Assembly (NCBI RefSeq): GCF_030272615.1
Contig: NC_081415.1
Span: forward strand, 233,559,303-233,623,302
Direction: 5' to 3'
Origin: Cryptomeria japonica
Taxonomy: Eukaryota > Streptophyta > Pinopsida > Cupressales > Cupressaceae
Length of the DNA stretch: 64,000 nt
How positions within the stretch are numbered: position 1 is the stretch's first letter; each line of letters starts with the position of its first letter. Positions 33,035 to 46,432 of this stretch are shown in pieces. The notes under the pieces are model-generated. The model made no database searches. It saw only the letters and a program-made list of their open reading frames with translations, and had not been told where the DNA came from. Both the position numbers and the translations under genes were made by a program.

Positions 33035-34400
33035 AATTAAATCATTTTTTAATGAAACTCTAAAATATTACTATTATGAATGAAGTGAATTTGAAAGAAG
33101 AAGTTTGCTCATGAAAAATACTAGTTTACAATATACTCTAATCTTTTTTTGTGAAATACTAAAGAAAAGCTTTTATGAAGCCTCACTTTAAAATAAATAA
33201 CATTATATATAGAATTTTATATATTCACAACTCTTCATTAAATGTTAATCATCGTAACACCTTTATTGTGTATATACGATATGCTTGTGTAAACTCACAA
33301 AGAAGTGTCTAATTTTTTAAATAAAATTCATATGCAATTTCCTTAACCCTTATGATTTAATCTTGGGAGCCCCTCTTAAGCAAAATATGCACATGTCATT
33401 ATCATAATGACTGATAAACTATGCATATCTCATCATCATAATGATAGAAACCACAATATAATGTGTATGGAACAATATGGCGAGAGGTCATATTTTATCC
33501 ATGACATTTTCAGTGGTTACAGTATTTAACCCTAAGTTTGTATAGAAATATATACTGATGTACATATAGGTGTTTTTTAGTGTGAGAAATGTAGCAGCGA
33601 TATGGTCCTACATCTTTGAGGAGAACATATCATATAAATACAGAAACATAATCTATCACATATAGATCAAAATATATAAAAAATTTCAAATATCCTATGT
33701 GACCGTTTGATTCTCAGATGTATCTGTATACGTTTATGTATTTTATAAAATAGTATAACTTGGGAATGCTGTTAACTCCATCTAAGCTAAGATAAAATAC
33801 TCATCGATGTCACCATCTTCTTCGGTCATCAACATTATGACTGCTAAATCGACGCAGGTTGACGTTGATCATATACCTGTCAATGTCACCTTGAACCCTA
33901 AGGAACACCCTCTCTGTCGTATGCAGTGTTTATAAAATCCATTGGTAGTTCGATCTGTAAAAAGAAATGATGTCGTAATCCTGTTGCAGCCTGTGCCTTG
34001 CTCGACTTAGTAATGCAGAGATTCTCTTTTATACCCACACCCCATCTTTCTCTCATTAATGAAGTTGTTCGTTGTACGTCTCCTCCTTCAATTGGCCATT
34101 CTCTACTTTGGGCAGTGAATCTAAACGTCCTGCGCGTAAGACTATAAAGCCTCTTGCAAATTTAGACGATCACATGACAGCTTAGCTGGAGATTGCATCA
34201 CTACCAACAAAGGAGTTTTCGGATAGACCATCATATATGTATATGTATATGGGGTCAGTATTAATTTCTAAATTGTGTTTAAATGTTGTTCAAGTCGAGC
34301 ATAGAAAAGTGCAAGAGCAACTCTCACTTTACGTAAGGAGGGCATTTCCAGGTCAGGTGTCAGAATTATAGCATCCCATCTATTCGTTATGGTAATTTAA
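33035..34400 (+). repeat. Direct duplication, copy A
   Basis: 1.37 kb collinear with 44569-46136 at high identity by eye. Landmarks: GAAGAAGTTTGCT, TATATAGAATTTTATATATTC, AACCCTAAGGAACACCC, CAACAAAGGAGTT. Neither copy has TG...CA ends or target duplications. There is no long ORF. Confidence 0.85.
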
Positions 34401-35549
34401 TCAAAATGGTGTAGATTTTGGAGAAGGAAATTGAGTTTAATATTAGATTTAAGATTACACAGATTATACATTTTAAATAATATGATATAAATTAATAAAA
34501 GTTAAATTATTCATTCCATACTAACTTAAAATTAGCATTTAATATTTATAATTAAAAGTTCAAAAATATAAATATATATTGATATATTAAATATTATTTT
34601 GAAAGATTTAAAAAAGATCCCTTTCTTTCAAATTAATAAGATAAAAGAGATTAATGTTTTACCATTAATTTATAATAATAACAATCTAAATATTAAAAAT
34701 AGTAATTTCTTATATTTTTAAAGTTCTATTTTTTTAAATACATACAGTTATATATATGATAACAAACATTTAAAATATTTTTAATAAAACAGAAAAGATT
34801 TTTGTAAAAACTATTGCGTATAAATTCCTATCCACACGCCCAATATACTTTATGCTTTGAATGCTAGTTTACTCCATTACCATCAATTCTAAAAGATTTT
34901 AGTCATGCAGATTCTTTGCTCCACTAAAATTGGAAATACAATGATGTCAGGCCATACGCACCTGTGCAGGCTACAACCATGCTTTGACATGCCTTGGCTG
35001 CTTGTCATTCATTATATATGGTTTGCACTTTTTCATTCATAAATTAAGATATCATATAAATCAGTCTGGATTTGATCTAAGATCTTCAATTGCTATGGAA
35101 GCACACTATCATTCAATTGACCTTTTCTTCACCACCTCTTCTTGAATTTGGCGATTCAAATTGAATGCTGCAATATATAAATGATTTCGAATTTTTTATA
35201 TTCTAATTTTAAATTTTAAGTTACACTTCATATGAACCAACTAGAACTCATCTGAGACCTTCAGATGCTATGAAAATATTTTATTAACTGAACTACTGAC
35301 CCTTCTTGGACAAACCTATCGTCCATCCAAAAATGACGTATTTCCAACATTATTCCAACTGCAACTCGCCAAAGACTTAATTTTTTAAATCTTCTTTGAA
35401 GCCATTTTCAAATGTTTACAGCATTAATTTCTCACAAGGATCGATTTACAGAAGATCTCTATACAAGAATCCACAAACACAGTGGAATTCTGCCAATGAA
35501 ATACTAAAGTGGGCAAATATGAAGAAACCCTAGAGACTCTCCTTGGCAG
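34401..35549. other. Intergenic, AT-rich
   Basis: 34400-34830 is very AT-rich; 34830-35549 is of mixed composition. No gene seen. Two similar phrases, GATCTTCAATTGCTATGGAAGCA and GACCTTCAGATGCTATGAAAATA (35081 and 35254), suggest a decayed duplication. Confidence 0.45.
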
Positions 35550-35995
35550 TTATAACCGATCTGTAATATATTGTTGGCCCAAGTTGAAATCTTGGAACGA
35601 CAGATCTTTCTGGCTGCGAAGAAGAGTGATTAGATACTGAAGACTATCTCCATCACAGGGAAGGGTGAGCGGCCCGTCGTTGTCAAACCCATATTCATCC
35701 TTGACCTTTTCCAGCAAAGCGCCGAACATAGAATGATTTAAATGGCTAGTTCGGATTGTAGATTTTTGCGGTCACACCAAAAGGATATAGTCGTTACGCC
35801 AACATGGATCACAAATCGCTTGTTTCAACCAGCATAAACTGCCACGTGACCAGGTGGTAAGTCTTTGGGAACTAAGGTCTGGGAGAAACCCACGCACGAC
35901 GATAAACAGTCTCGTAGCCGGACAAAGAAAACAGCCAAGTTAAGGTTTTGCCGTTTTGATGGAAGCAGCTGCTGGGTGAATTGGTTGTTCTTCAT
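35550..35995 (-). pseudogene. SAUR-type auxin-responsive gene, disrupted
   Basis: The minus-strand ATG at 35995 opens MKNNQFTQQLLPSKRQ..., reaching the SAUR signature LPPGHVAVYAG, then TGA, then NKRFVIHV. After a 53-nt stretch that does not fit the family and changes the frame, the conserved second half follows: SHLNHSMFGALLEKV, KDEYGF, GPLTLPCDGD, then a C-terminal tail to TAA at 35552-35550. SAUR proteins are small (about 90-180 residues), usually intronless auxin-response products. The inserted segment starts GTAACG and ends CTAG, but about 50 nt is too short for a normal plant intron. With one stop and one shift, this is most likely a recent pseudogene. It is the only host-type gene I find. 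Confidence 0.72.
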
Positions 35996-36242
35996 TCTAA
36001 CAACTTAGCCTGCAAATTTCACTATAAATATTGAGGTACTTCTGTGAATGTCTGAGCACATCAGATGAGACGAGGGGTTTCGTAGGGTTTATATATATGT
36101 GTTGGAAGAAAGGATAAAGGTCTGAGCATGAGTAAAGTAGCAGGAATCCACCCGTCCTGGGCATGAAACTTTAGGGATAAATCCTTGCAATGATATTTTT
36201 CTTTGCCACCTTATTCTAGTTCATCATTTCAATAATTAGTTA

Positions 36243-37480
36243 ATGCTTTCATTCAACAATTTCACAATCATTGTAAACAAGGTGTTAAACAAAAAGACTG
36301 ATTTTATTAGTAGATATAAACATTTGTATTCTCAAATTGCTTATCCTATGTCTGATCATGATGTTCAAAAAAAAATTATTGCTAATTTACAAAAAGACAT
36401 TAGGGATAAGCTTCTATTTTCTAAGTTTACTTCCTTTACACGATTGTGTGCAGTGCTTCATAATTATCAGCTTCAAGTGAGTCAATTTGAATATCTCTTT
36501 CAATGGCTCGAGTTGATAAGAATGAGAGTGCTCAACAGTCTTTTGCAAAGTTTAAACCAAATAAGGGATACATCAAGATAACAATAACAAAAATACTCAA
36601 GTGGTAGCCACAACATCAGGTGTGGTAGCCAGGACATCAAGTGTGGCCCCTTTATCCAAATAATTTAGAAAATAATTTAGTCCTCTTTATGAATCTTTGC
36701 ATAGCATAATGTTGAAATTGATAAATAATAATGTGCTGAAACTTCCTCCTATCAAGCCAGTTGATACCTCCAAACCTTTTTCATCTTATCATGATCCCAA
36801 ATCCCTTTCCCAATATCATCATCAACTCGGTCATGATACTGAGAAGTGTTATACCTTAAGGAGTAAGATTCAAGACTTCATTGATAACAATACCATATCT
36901 ATAGTTGCTATAAATGACAAAGGAAACAAATCCGTAGCTCCTCCTAATCACAACCTCCATATATTTACTAATCCTTTGCCTTCCCATTCTGCTAATGTGC
37001 TTGAGTTTGAGCCTCTTGCATATTCTCCTAATGACCTTGGTGTTGAGTCTAATAATGTTGTAAATCTTGTTAACAAACCTACACCTCCTAAGGAGTTATG
37101 CATTACCTTTGATCCTAGTGAGACTATTGGTGCACCTAATGGCCCACTATATATCATTGCGAAGATCAAAGATAAACTCTCACGAGGGGTGCTCATTGAT
37201 CCAGTGTGTATGGTGAATGTGATCACTGAAGAATGTCTCTTTACTTTACAATTGCATGAGGTAACATATCATAATCTAATGTAATTTTCAAGGTGTATGA
37301 TGGTTTCTCTTTCCCTACTATTAGTTTTATTAATCTTCCTATCGAGGTTGGTACTAAGTGCTTCGATATGACTTTTTTTATCATTCCTAATTCAAATCAA
37401 TTTTATCTGAATTTGGGACATTCTTGGCTCTTCCATGAAAGAGATCCCTTCTACTATTCATAAATGTATAAAATTCATGT
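36243..37480 (+). pseudogene. Ty3/gypsy gag-protease fragment (third family)
   Basis: Gag C-terminal part at 36243-36580 (FISRYKHLYSQIAYPMSDHD, IIANLQKDIRDKLLF). Then 36697-37284 has a reduced knuckle-like region (YHHQLGHDTEKCYTLRSKI) and a protease region in which DPVCMVNVI replaces the usual D-S-G-A. It continues in another frame to LGHSWLFH near 37430. No RT follows. It differs from E1 and E2, so it is a separate family. Confidence 0.65.
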
Positions 37481-40419
37481 TGTCATGAGGATTTGCACCC
37501 TGATGCTAAGCGTGATGCTTAGAAATCCTGTGAAACATGGGAACCTCTTCAAGCCTATGAGTTGCTCATAGTGAAGATGAACCTCTAGATTGTGGGCTAG
37601 CTCCATTAAGAACTCGTAAAAACTACTGATTTTGATTGGGAAGAGGGATAGGATGAATCTTACAAACTAAAACACTAAACTAGGAGCCGATACACCAACT
37701 GATGAAAAGAATTTACCTATTGTTTGGACTCACAAAATACTTAAAAATGAAGTTATATCTGCTCACAACTCAATTAAACATGCTTTGCATAAATGTTTCA
37801 CATGAAAGGTTTCAAATTTATGATGTTTGTTTGAAGGATTAAAATGTTAGTTTTCACAACTTACATTCATCAAAAATGATAATGCAATCAAAGACCTACA
37901 ATATACATTCTTTTCTTGAACTAAGCTTTAAAAGAAATGAGAAAAAAAAGAAGGATTTTTAGATAAAATTACAAAATTCTTGTCAAAAAACTTGCATACT
38001 ACACTTAGACAAGGAGAAATTTGAGAGAGAACTCAGCTTCTTTATTGAATATCAGGAGTCACTTCCATTACAACACTAAAATTGCTTACAAAAATAGCTA
38101 AAATTCTCATAAGATTGAGTTAGAAAGCACTTCTCTTGCTGCTACAACAAAGAAAACTTAGAACTAGAGAAAAAGAAGAAGAAATCTAACTTATATTAAG
38201 AGAAGGCTCTTGATTTGAAATTTGAATTCTTTCACTCTCTTTTTCTTTGATGTCTTAGTTCTCCATCTTGACTAAAAGTGACTGGTTGAGTTGTCTGAGA
38301 ATATATATGTGTTGTCTTCTAGTTAAGTAAAATCGCCTTTTCAAATCAGGTACTTGAATGATGCATCTTCCTTAAAATTAGGATGAAGAAAATTTTGAAT
38401 TTTAAAATAATCTTGTTGGGTCGTGCAAACATGAAAAACCTACAAAAAGGGAAGTGGAACTGAGGAGAAGGTGTCATTTGAGGCCTCAAAAGTTTTTTCA
38501 ACTGTTACTTGACTCATATGGGGCTTCTAACTGAAGGTTAACTATTGGATAAGCTCTAGAATTCCATATTTTAGGTCTCTAACTAATGATAATTTTGAAA
38601 TTCAAACTTGAAAACTTAAGACCAATAAGTTCAATTCAACTTCATTGCCACTTAAGATCCACTTGTCACTGCTATGTTGACCTAGTGGTGTTTTTATGCT
38701 AACCTTCTTATCACTTTCATTGTGTTTGCAAATAGACTTTTGATTTGTGATGATAGTCCCTTTTATATCCATTGTTCTCATGGCAATGATCAAGGCCATG
38801 TTTTGAGAATGATTCTTTGAAGCTTCTCTGATCATTTTCTTTTTTTACTATTTTGACAATCCTCATCTGTCTACTTTGTATCCTATAGAAAGCTTGTCTT
38901 GACAGTGTCTCTTTTTTTCTCAGATTCTTCCCTTATGAGTTTTTAAGTCATGATCAACTCTGTATCCTGGTATATATAACTTTCTCAATTGGATCTTGAT
39001 ATGGGACTTCTCTCCTAAAATAGAATCTACCCTAGGGGAGGGTTTGATCATTTCTCTACCTTTTGTCATTTTTATTATTTGAAACAATATAAATTCTATC
39101 ACCGCCATTAGATTTCTAGAAACAGCCATGCACCTTTTGAGAAAATTGAATGACTTACACCAAGACTATGATACAGAATACTTGTTAAAATAGAAGAATG
39201 AATAAAAGTAGTGGGCACTCTCAATGAATAAATATTTAGTGAATAATGAATGAACACTTAAAATCCATGGAAGACTCATGTATAACAATGAATGGAAGAT
39301 GTATTCAATGAGAGAAAGGTGAAGCTTTAATTAAAAAACTTACCTCACTTTACTTGTGTCTGCTAGAAATTAGTTATCACTCTTCAAGAATCATGTTGTT
39401 TCATGTTTGTAAACTAAGGAAAACGCATGAAGAACTCTTCTTCACTTAGCCAATCTAGAGATGCAATAATGTAATAGTGACCACTATCTCTTGAACCATT
39501 ATTGGAGAGAAAGAAGGAGGCTCTGCCAACATGGAGGATATATAACAAAGATGCTATGGTTTTTCCTTAGTGTGAAACATTTATTTGAATAACTAACTCA
39601 TGTAATTAGGTTCTTAACTCAAGCTCAAACTTAGACAAAAAGATAAGTCAAATCAGCACCTTGGGCTAGAATCCTCCCTCCAAATCTCTACAATAGAAAA
39701 CCACATGATTTTTCTTATTTTCTAGATTTGACCATGATATAAAATCATTTTAAAAACATCTATCTTCATAAAACCCATAGGAATAAACCCTTTTAGCTTT
39801 TTTCAAGACACTTCACTTCGACTTTATTGGACTATGACTCTGAAATGTTAATACTCAAAAGATTATTAACCAAAAGACTATGCTACTAACTAAAAATTCT
39901 TAAAATGCAAGACATAAGCTTTATTTTTTATGAAATGCATGACTGAGACCCAAGAATACTACTTGAAGTAAAGGAGACCTAAAATCTATTGGACTCACAA
40001 CTATAACAGTAATATATCCCTCCAATTACATCTAGGAATGAGATGAAATATCTCATAACATTTTGGTGACAACTCAGGTGTGTTTCCCTAATGAACATGA
40101 AGGACCAGTAGCCTAGCTTATATGTTGGGCATAAAAACTAGAGAAATATGAGATAATACTTGAATAGACCATGGACCTTTCTATTAGAAACATAGAACAA
40201 CACTTAAGACTCAAACCAAACTGCTACAATTGTGCTACAAAACTTGGAGAAATGAAAACTAGACTAACATGTGATAAACACCAGGATAAACTCAAAACAT
40301 GACTAAAACAAGATGTTCCAGCACCTTATTGGAAATAAAAACTAATCTAGTATGTACAAAAGTTGAAACATCACCTCAAAAGCAATGTTTGAGATTAATC
40401 CTAGAATTGACTAGAATTT
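37481..40419. other. Unassigned 2.9 kb
   Basis: No domain recognised on either strand. Minus-strand ORFs at 38602-38835 and 38920-39129 are short, and neither shows family motifs. It may be decayed body sequence of the flanking gypsy fragments. Confidence 0.4.
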
Positions 40420-42624
40420 TCTCAATTTCTCCGTCCATCTTAGACAACTGAAAAGTATTGTGTTGTTTTCACTCAAAAATAATATATGACCCACTCCAAA
40501 AAGCATCAAATTTAGTATGCTTTCTAGTCAATTTTTTAATTCATCCTACAAAACAATATCTCCCTCTTTAAATATTCTTTGGGATTCCCTTTTTTCAAAT
40601 GATCTTTTCATTTAAGCTTGATGTATTTCCATCTTCTTCGTGGCATCATTTCTTACCTCTTCTAATGCAATCAACTGAGGCAATCATACTATCATAGGTT
40701 CTTCTTCAATCATGTCATGTTGATTGACTAGATAAAGGGTTGGAAGTTCAAGAGAAATAGGCAGCTTTGCCTCTTTTCCATAAACAAGAATGTACGATGA
40801 TAGACTTGTTGACCTCTTTAGAGTAATCCTATTATCCCACAAGGCTGATTTCAACTTGGTATGCCAAGCTCTTTGATTTTTCCTCCATACTTTTTTTCAT
40901 GATCCTGAGAAGGTTCTTATTTGTGGACTCAACTTTTCTATTGCCTTGAGGGTAATAGTTAGAAGCATTATTCATATAAACACCATTTCTAATAGCTCGA
41001 TCAAATATTCTAGCTCCTATGAAAGCAAGAGCATTATATGAAATTAATGATTTGGGAACTCCAAATCTTGTTATCACCTCCTCATAAAATTTTAGAACAT
41101 CCATCTCATTTGCCTCTTTAAGTGTTACAACCTTAGTCAACTTGGTAAAATTATCTATGGCTATTAGCATCCACTTGTGGCCAACACTTGAAGGTGGTTT
41201 TATAACCCCAATGAAGTGTGAACCCCACTTTATGAAGGGTTGTTCTACCTGGATGGGTTGCAATGGAAGGGTTGTTAACTTCTCATTTCCTACAAATATA
41301 GCACTCCTTACATTTTCTCACCCATGAGTGTGCATCCTTGAATAAACTAGGCCAATAATAACCCCCTTTCATGATCTTGAGAGTTGGAGCTCTTGGTGAG
41401 AAGTGACCTCCAGTTGATCCTTCATGAAACTCATGTAAAACTATCAATTTGATCAACCTCTATACATCTTAATAAAACACCATGAAAATCTTTTCTAAAA
41501 ATAATACCATTTAAGAGTACATAGGGAATAGATTGCAATCAATAATACCTTATTTTTTCTCTATCCAAACCATGGGGACATTCACTAGTTAACAAGAAAT
41601 GTATCATATCATGTACCCAACTTGTAGAAGAAGTAGGTACAACTATATGTTCTCGATATTGAAGAGCTAGGATAGCCTCTTCATAGTCTTCAATATTGTT
41701 GTTTGAATTACCAACAAGTTTCTCACACAAACCTTTGCCTCTAACCAGTTTGGTGACTTTGATCTCAATGACATATTCCATTACCTTAGTCACCCAGCTA
41801 GCCCTTTTACCACTGAAACCCTTACTCAACAAAAATTCTTTGACTGAAGGATGTGCAACCAGCAACTTAATCTTGTTATTAGAAAGCATATGTCTAGACT
41901 TTTTCAAACTTATAACAACAACAAGTACATGTTTTTCAACAAAAGAATACCTCTCCTCATAGTCCTTAAGGCCTTGAATGAAAAAGTCCAAAGACTGCTC
42001 CAACCCATGGTCATTCTCTTGAACCAACATAGCTGATATATTGTCAATGTTTCCATATGCATACAATGCAAATTATTTTGAAAAATATGGGTTTAATAAA
42101 GTAGGATCAGCTATAAGTGCTTCATTAATGAGCTCAAAACTCCTTTTTCCATACTTGGACCAACTGGAAAAAAAAAACATCTTTTCTCAACATTGAAGTT
42201 AGAGGTTTTAATAAATCAACAATATCTAGAATAAATCTTCTATCAAAATTGATCCTACCCAAGAAGCTTTGCAAGCCTTTCTTATGTGCTGGTAAAGGAA
42301 GAGAAAGAATGGCACTTACTCTTTTAGGATCAATGGTAATGTCATGCTTTGACACCACATATCCCAACAACTTACCTTCGTGGATAGAAAACACACACTT
42401 CTTTGGGTTGAGAGATATGCCAAACTCTCTATGCCTTTTAAAGATCTCCTTCAAGTGAGTCAATTGTTCATTTGATTTTTTTTTTTAAATAGATATATCA
42501 TTCAAATAAACCAGCACTATTTTGCACATAAAACCTTGAAATGTCATATCCATAGCACGCTAAAAGGTTGCTCCAACATTAGACAAACCAAATGGCATCT
42601 TCTTGTAAGACATAGTACCCCATT
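40420..42624 (-). pseudogene. Ty3/gypsy pol fragment: RT (C-terminal part), RNase H, integrase
   Basis: Read on the minus strand: RT from MPFGLSNVGATF (about 42607), with VYLND at the catalytic site where YLDD is expected (a D-to-N change, GAT to AAT), then NPKKCVFSIHEGKLLGYVVS. RNase H follows (about 42066-41600). Integrase has zinc-finger CKECYIC (about 41300), SLISYNALAF where a D is expected, YYPQGNRKVEST, and a C-terminal part to about 40420. Several stops. It has a single RNase H, so it is not of the E1/E2 type. The 5' part is cut off where the 42.6-43.8 kb sequence begins. Confidence 0.75.
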
Positions 42625-43785
42625 TGGTTGTGAAGGTTATTTTGTTTTCTTAGAGCTTGCAGTTGGTTTTGTTTTGGGAATGGCTCTCCTGCCCTTTGTT
42701 TTCCTTCCTTTCTTATTCTATTGAGGTGAATGGCATTTATGTTGAGGGAAAGACTGATTGGTTGGTCGTTGCTAGTTGGTGTTTCTTGAGGGTCCTTATT
42801 GCCTTGTTTTCTGAGGTTGGTTATTGTTTTGTTTTCCTCACCAATATAATTGTTCCCTACCATTCTTATCTTATAGAGGGGGAGATTATGGTAGTAACTG
42901 TCTGTATGGTATTTGGTTATTGTATGCCTTGATTTTTCTTGAAGGTTTTGGGATCCTTTTTAAAACCCAAGTTTCTAGTTATTTGGCATGGTTTTGATCA
43001 TCTACCACTAGTTCTTGCAGAGTTGAATTGTTCTTGGAAGCTTCAACTCATTTTCTGCTTCTCTTCAGTCCCTATGGAGCTGGAAAAGTGCTTTGCTGGA
43101 TGGGAGCTGATTTTAAACCAAATTATCATTAATGGTTTCAACTTGTGGGTTTTTAGAGTCCTTTCAATACCCAAAATGTTGTTGGTCTTAGGAGCCATCT
43201 CAAATCCCAAATCAGGTTGTGGGAGCCTTGTAAAACCCACTCTCAGGACTGAGGGAGCCCGAAAAAACCCTAGGGTTTTCACTCTTCTCAGGGACAGGCT
43301 GGATGCTGGCAGTTTTCAAGGGCCCAGTTTGGCTAGTTTTGGTTTTTGGTTAGGACCAGGCTTTGGTTATGGCCTAAAGATTCTGTTATAGGTTTTGGGA
43401 GCCTGGGAAACCCTTCTTGTGTGGGTTGTGGGAGCCCTTTCAAAACCCAAAATGTTGTTGGTTGTGGGAGCCTTGTAAAACCCATTAATCGGGTTATGGG
43501 TGCCTAGAAAACCCCTTGGTTTTTGTTGAAGGTTAAGGGAGCCTTGATGAAACCCTTGTGCTAGTGAAAGGCTTTGGCCTCCTCCCTTTTCAGTTGGGTT
43601 TCATTGATATCTCTTTGCTACTAGGTTGGTTTTAGGTTGTTGTTTATCTTTGATGTATTGTTAGTAGTTGTTTGTTTTGGGTTCCAGATCCTAGTAAAAT
43701 CTGAGGGTTTTGGGTCCCTTCAAAACCCATTGTAGGGGGTTTGGGGTCCACTCAAAACCTCTTTATCCTAATTGAAAACAAGAAG
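42625..43785 (+). repeat. LINE-tail-like region with GGGAGCC...AAAACCC hairpin units
   Basis: From about 42940 the sequence repeats, about eleven times, units of the form GGTTNTGGGAGCC-TTNN-AAAACCC, each able to fold back (GGGTTTT with AAAACCC). The last units, TTTTGGGTCCCTTCAAAACC and CTAATTGAAAAC, match the LINE tails at 26757 and 32600. It abuts the gypsy RT fragment. Confidence 0.65.
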
Positions 43786-44568
43786 AAAAATGCCACATGG
43801 GCATGACTTCCATAATTCATTATGAGAAAACATGCCAAGACTAAAGAATAAGTTACATAAAACAGATGCCATTGCATACACCTGTGGTGGAAAAACCATG
43901 GAATTCCTTAGAAAATAAATTTGAATCTACAAAACTTTCCTTAGAAAAACACACAATCTTTTAACTAGCCATTTTTCCCCCTTTTTACAATATGAACCCT
44001 TAGGTTTTTATAGAAAAATTCTAGCTCCTTCCTCTAAAAAGATTGCCCTTTATCACAATCAAATGACATGTTGAAGAATTAGTCATGGAGTCCTTGACTT
44101 TCTTATGTTGTGAACAAGTGTGCTTCTTTTATTGGTTATTCATAGGGTGTGTGCCAGCTGTGGATGAAACAGTCGATCATGGCTTGCTTGTGAGATATTT
44201 CTTATGGTTACATGGGCTAACTAAAAATATGTTCCTTGACAGTTGTTGAACTTGTCGTTAACTACAAGAAAGCACATGATCCAACATATTCCAAGAATGT
44301 ACATTGGCAGCTTTGAAAGGGCACGACCGTCGCAAGAAACGTGTCATGTGGATGGGCCTTTGCGAGGTAAAACCTTTTGCAGGGAGATAAAAGCTCTGAC
44401 GAGCTGACACATGTTTCCCATCTGGGTTGCATTGTTTGAAAACCCGCTAAAGTGACCACAATGTGAGAAGGAAAGCAGTGAGGCTAGTCCATGTAGATAA
44501 CGTATACAGTACTAATATCATATCTTCCATTAAAGTATCATGTAACATATGCACTTACACATATAGAT
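43786..44568. other. Intergenic sequence, nothing recognised
   Basis: No ORF with family motifs. 44260-44420 is GC-richer (CACGACCGTCGC, GACGAGCTGACACATG) and might be promoter-derived, but nothing supports a gene. Confidence 0.4.
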
Positions 44569-46136
44569 AATTGAATCATTTATTAATGAAACTGAAACAC
44601 TACTATTATAAATAAAGTGTATTTGGAAGAAGAAGTTTGCTAATGAAAAATGATAGTTTACAATATAGTCTAATCTTTTCTTATGAAATACTAAAGAAAA
44701 GATTTTATAAAGCCTCACTTTGAAATAAATAACAATATATATAGAATTTTATATATTCACAACTCTTCATTAAATGTTAATCATCATAACACCTTTATTT
44801 AAAATTCTACCATATGCAGTGACACTTACATGTTATGTATATTCTTTATATGAACAACCAAGATATTTTATATCCACCTTGTTGAAATTATAAATGTGTA
44901 TATATGATATGCTTGTGTAAACTCACCAAGAAGTGTCTAATTCTTTAAATAAAGTTCATATGCAATTTCCTTAACCCTTAGGATTTTATATTGGGAGCCC
45001 TTTTTAAGAAAAATATGCATATATCATTATCATAATGACTAACAAAATATGCATGTCATTATCATAATGACAGAAACCACATTATAGTGTGTATAGAACA
45101 ATATGGCCAGAGGTCATATTTATCCATGACATATTCAGTGCTTGCAGTATATACAAGCCCTACGGGATATTTATGTAAACATTTAACCCTATGTTTGTAT
45201 AGAAATATATAGTGATGTATAGATAGGTGTTTTTTTTAGTGTGAGAAATGTAGCAGCGATATGACCCTACATTTTGAGGAGAACATATCATATAAATATA
45301 GAAACATAAACTATCACATATGCATCAAAATATATAAATTTTTCAAATATCCTATGTGAGAGTTTTCTTTACAGATGTATCTATATACATTTATGTGTTT
45401 TATGAAATAGTATAACATGGGAATGTTGTAAACTCAATCTAAGATAAGATAAAATACCCATTGATGTCACCATATTCTTCAGTCATCAACATTATGACTG
45501 CTAAATAGAGGCAGGTTGGCGTTAATCATATCCCTGACAATGTCACCTTGAACCCTAAGGAACACCCTCTCTGTCATATGTCACCTTGAACCCTAAGGAA
45601 CACCCTCTCTGTCATATGCAGTATTTATAGGCATTCATTGGTAGTTTGATCTGTAAAAAGAAATTATGTTGTAAACCTATTGCAGCCTGTGCCTGGCTCG
45701 ACTTAGTAATACAGAGGTTCTCTTTTATACCCACACCCCATCTTTGTTCGACTTAGTATGTCGTAAACCTGTTGCAGCATGTGCCTGGTTCAACTTAGTA
45801 TTTGTTCATTGTACGTCTCCTCCTTTGATTGGCCATACTCTTCATTGGACTGTGAATCTAAACGTCCTGCTTGTAAGACTATACAAGCCTCTGGCAAAAT
45901 TAGGCAATCACTTGACAACTTAGCTGGATATTGCATCACTACCAACAAAGGAGTTCTCGGATAGACCATCATATATGTATATGTATATGGGGTCAGTATT
46001 AATTTCTAAATTATGTTTAAATGTTGTTCAAGTCGAGCAGAGAAAAGTGCTTGAGCAACTCTCACTTTAGGTAGGAGGCCATTTCCAGGTCAAGTGTCAG
46101 AAAGATAGCACCCCATCTATTTGTTATGATAATTTA
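44569..46136 (+). repeat. Direct duplication, copy B
   Basis: Collinear with 33035-34400, with extra segments. There is an approximately 95-bp insertion near 44805-44898, a 40-bp tandem duplication at 45541-45620 (TGTCACCTTGAACCCTAAGG repeated), and a duplicated CGACTTAGTA segment near 45700-45800. It ends 125 bp before E2. Confidence 0.85.
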
Positions 46137-46255
46137 TTAATACTTTCGGTGCAATTAGTTGCATCCAATTTTCTTTAACTGACTATGAATTTTGAATCCA
46201 TTTTCTTTTCTAATTATTTACAATCTATATTTAAATATTTAATTTTTTGCAATTT

Positions 46256-46260
46256 GATAA
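46256..46260. repeat. Target-site duplication of E2, left copy (GATAA)
   Basis: Directly precedes TGTAGACATATAAATC and matches 63459-63463. Confidence 0.88.
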
Positions 46261-46432
46261 TGTAGACATATAAATCTGGCCACTTTCTTAAATAAATATT
46301 TAATATTTATATTAACCCCATTCCTCCTATTAATTAAATTATATTTAATTAATTTCTTCACATTCATCTATTTGATTAAATAAATTGCTCAATTTATTTA
46401 ATTAAATTCACCTAAACCTTTTCTAGCCTTTA
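46261..46432 (+). repeat. E2 5' LTR remnant (first 172 bp)
   Basis: Aligns with 61989-62160 of the 3' LTR up to TTCTAGCCTTTA, then jumps to leader sequence. The remaining 1298 bp of the LTR, the PBS and the start of the leader are deleted. Confidence 0.9.

Noticed and set aside
35738-35790. The 53-nt insert in the SAUR gene as a normal intron
   Set aside because: It has GT and AG near its ends but is shorter than usual plant introns, and SAUR genes usually lack introns; kept as an open alternative only.
42939-43391. 150-codon plus-strand ORF
   Set aside because: It runs through the GGGAGCC/AAAACCC hairpin repeats and shows no domain; the repeat explains the open frame.
33035-46136. The direct duplication as LTRs of one 13-kb element
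   Set aside because: No TG...CA ends, no PBS after copy A or PPT before copy B, no target duplication, and the interior holds gypsy fragments in opposite directions.
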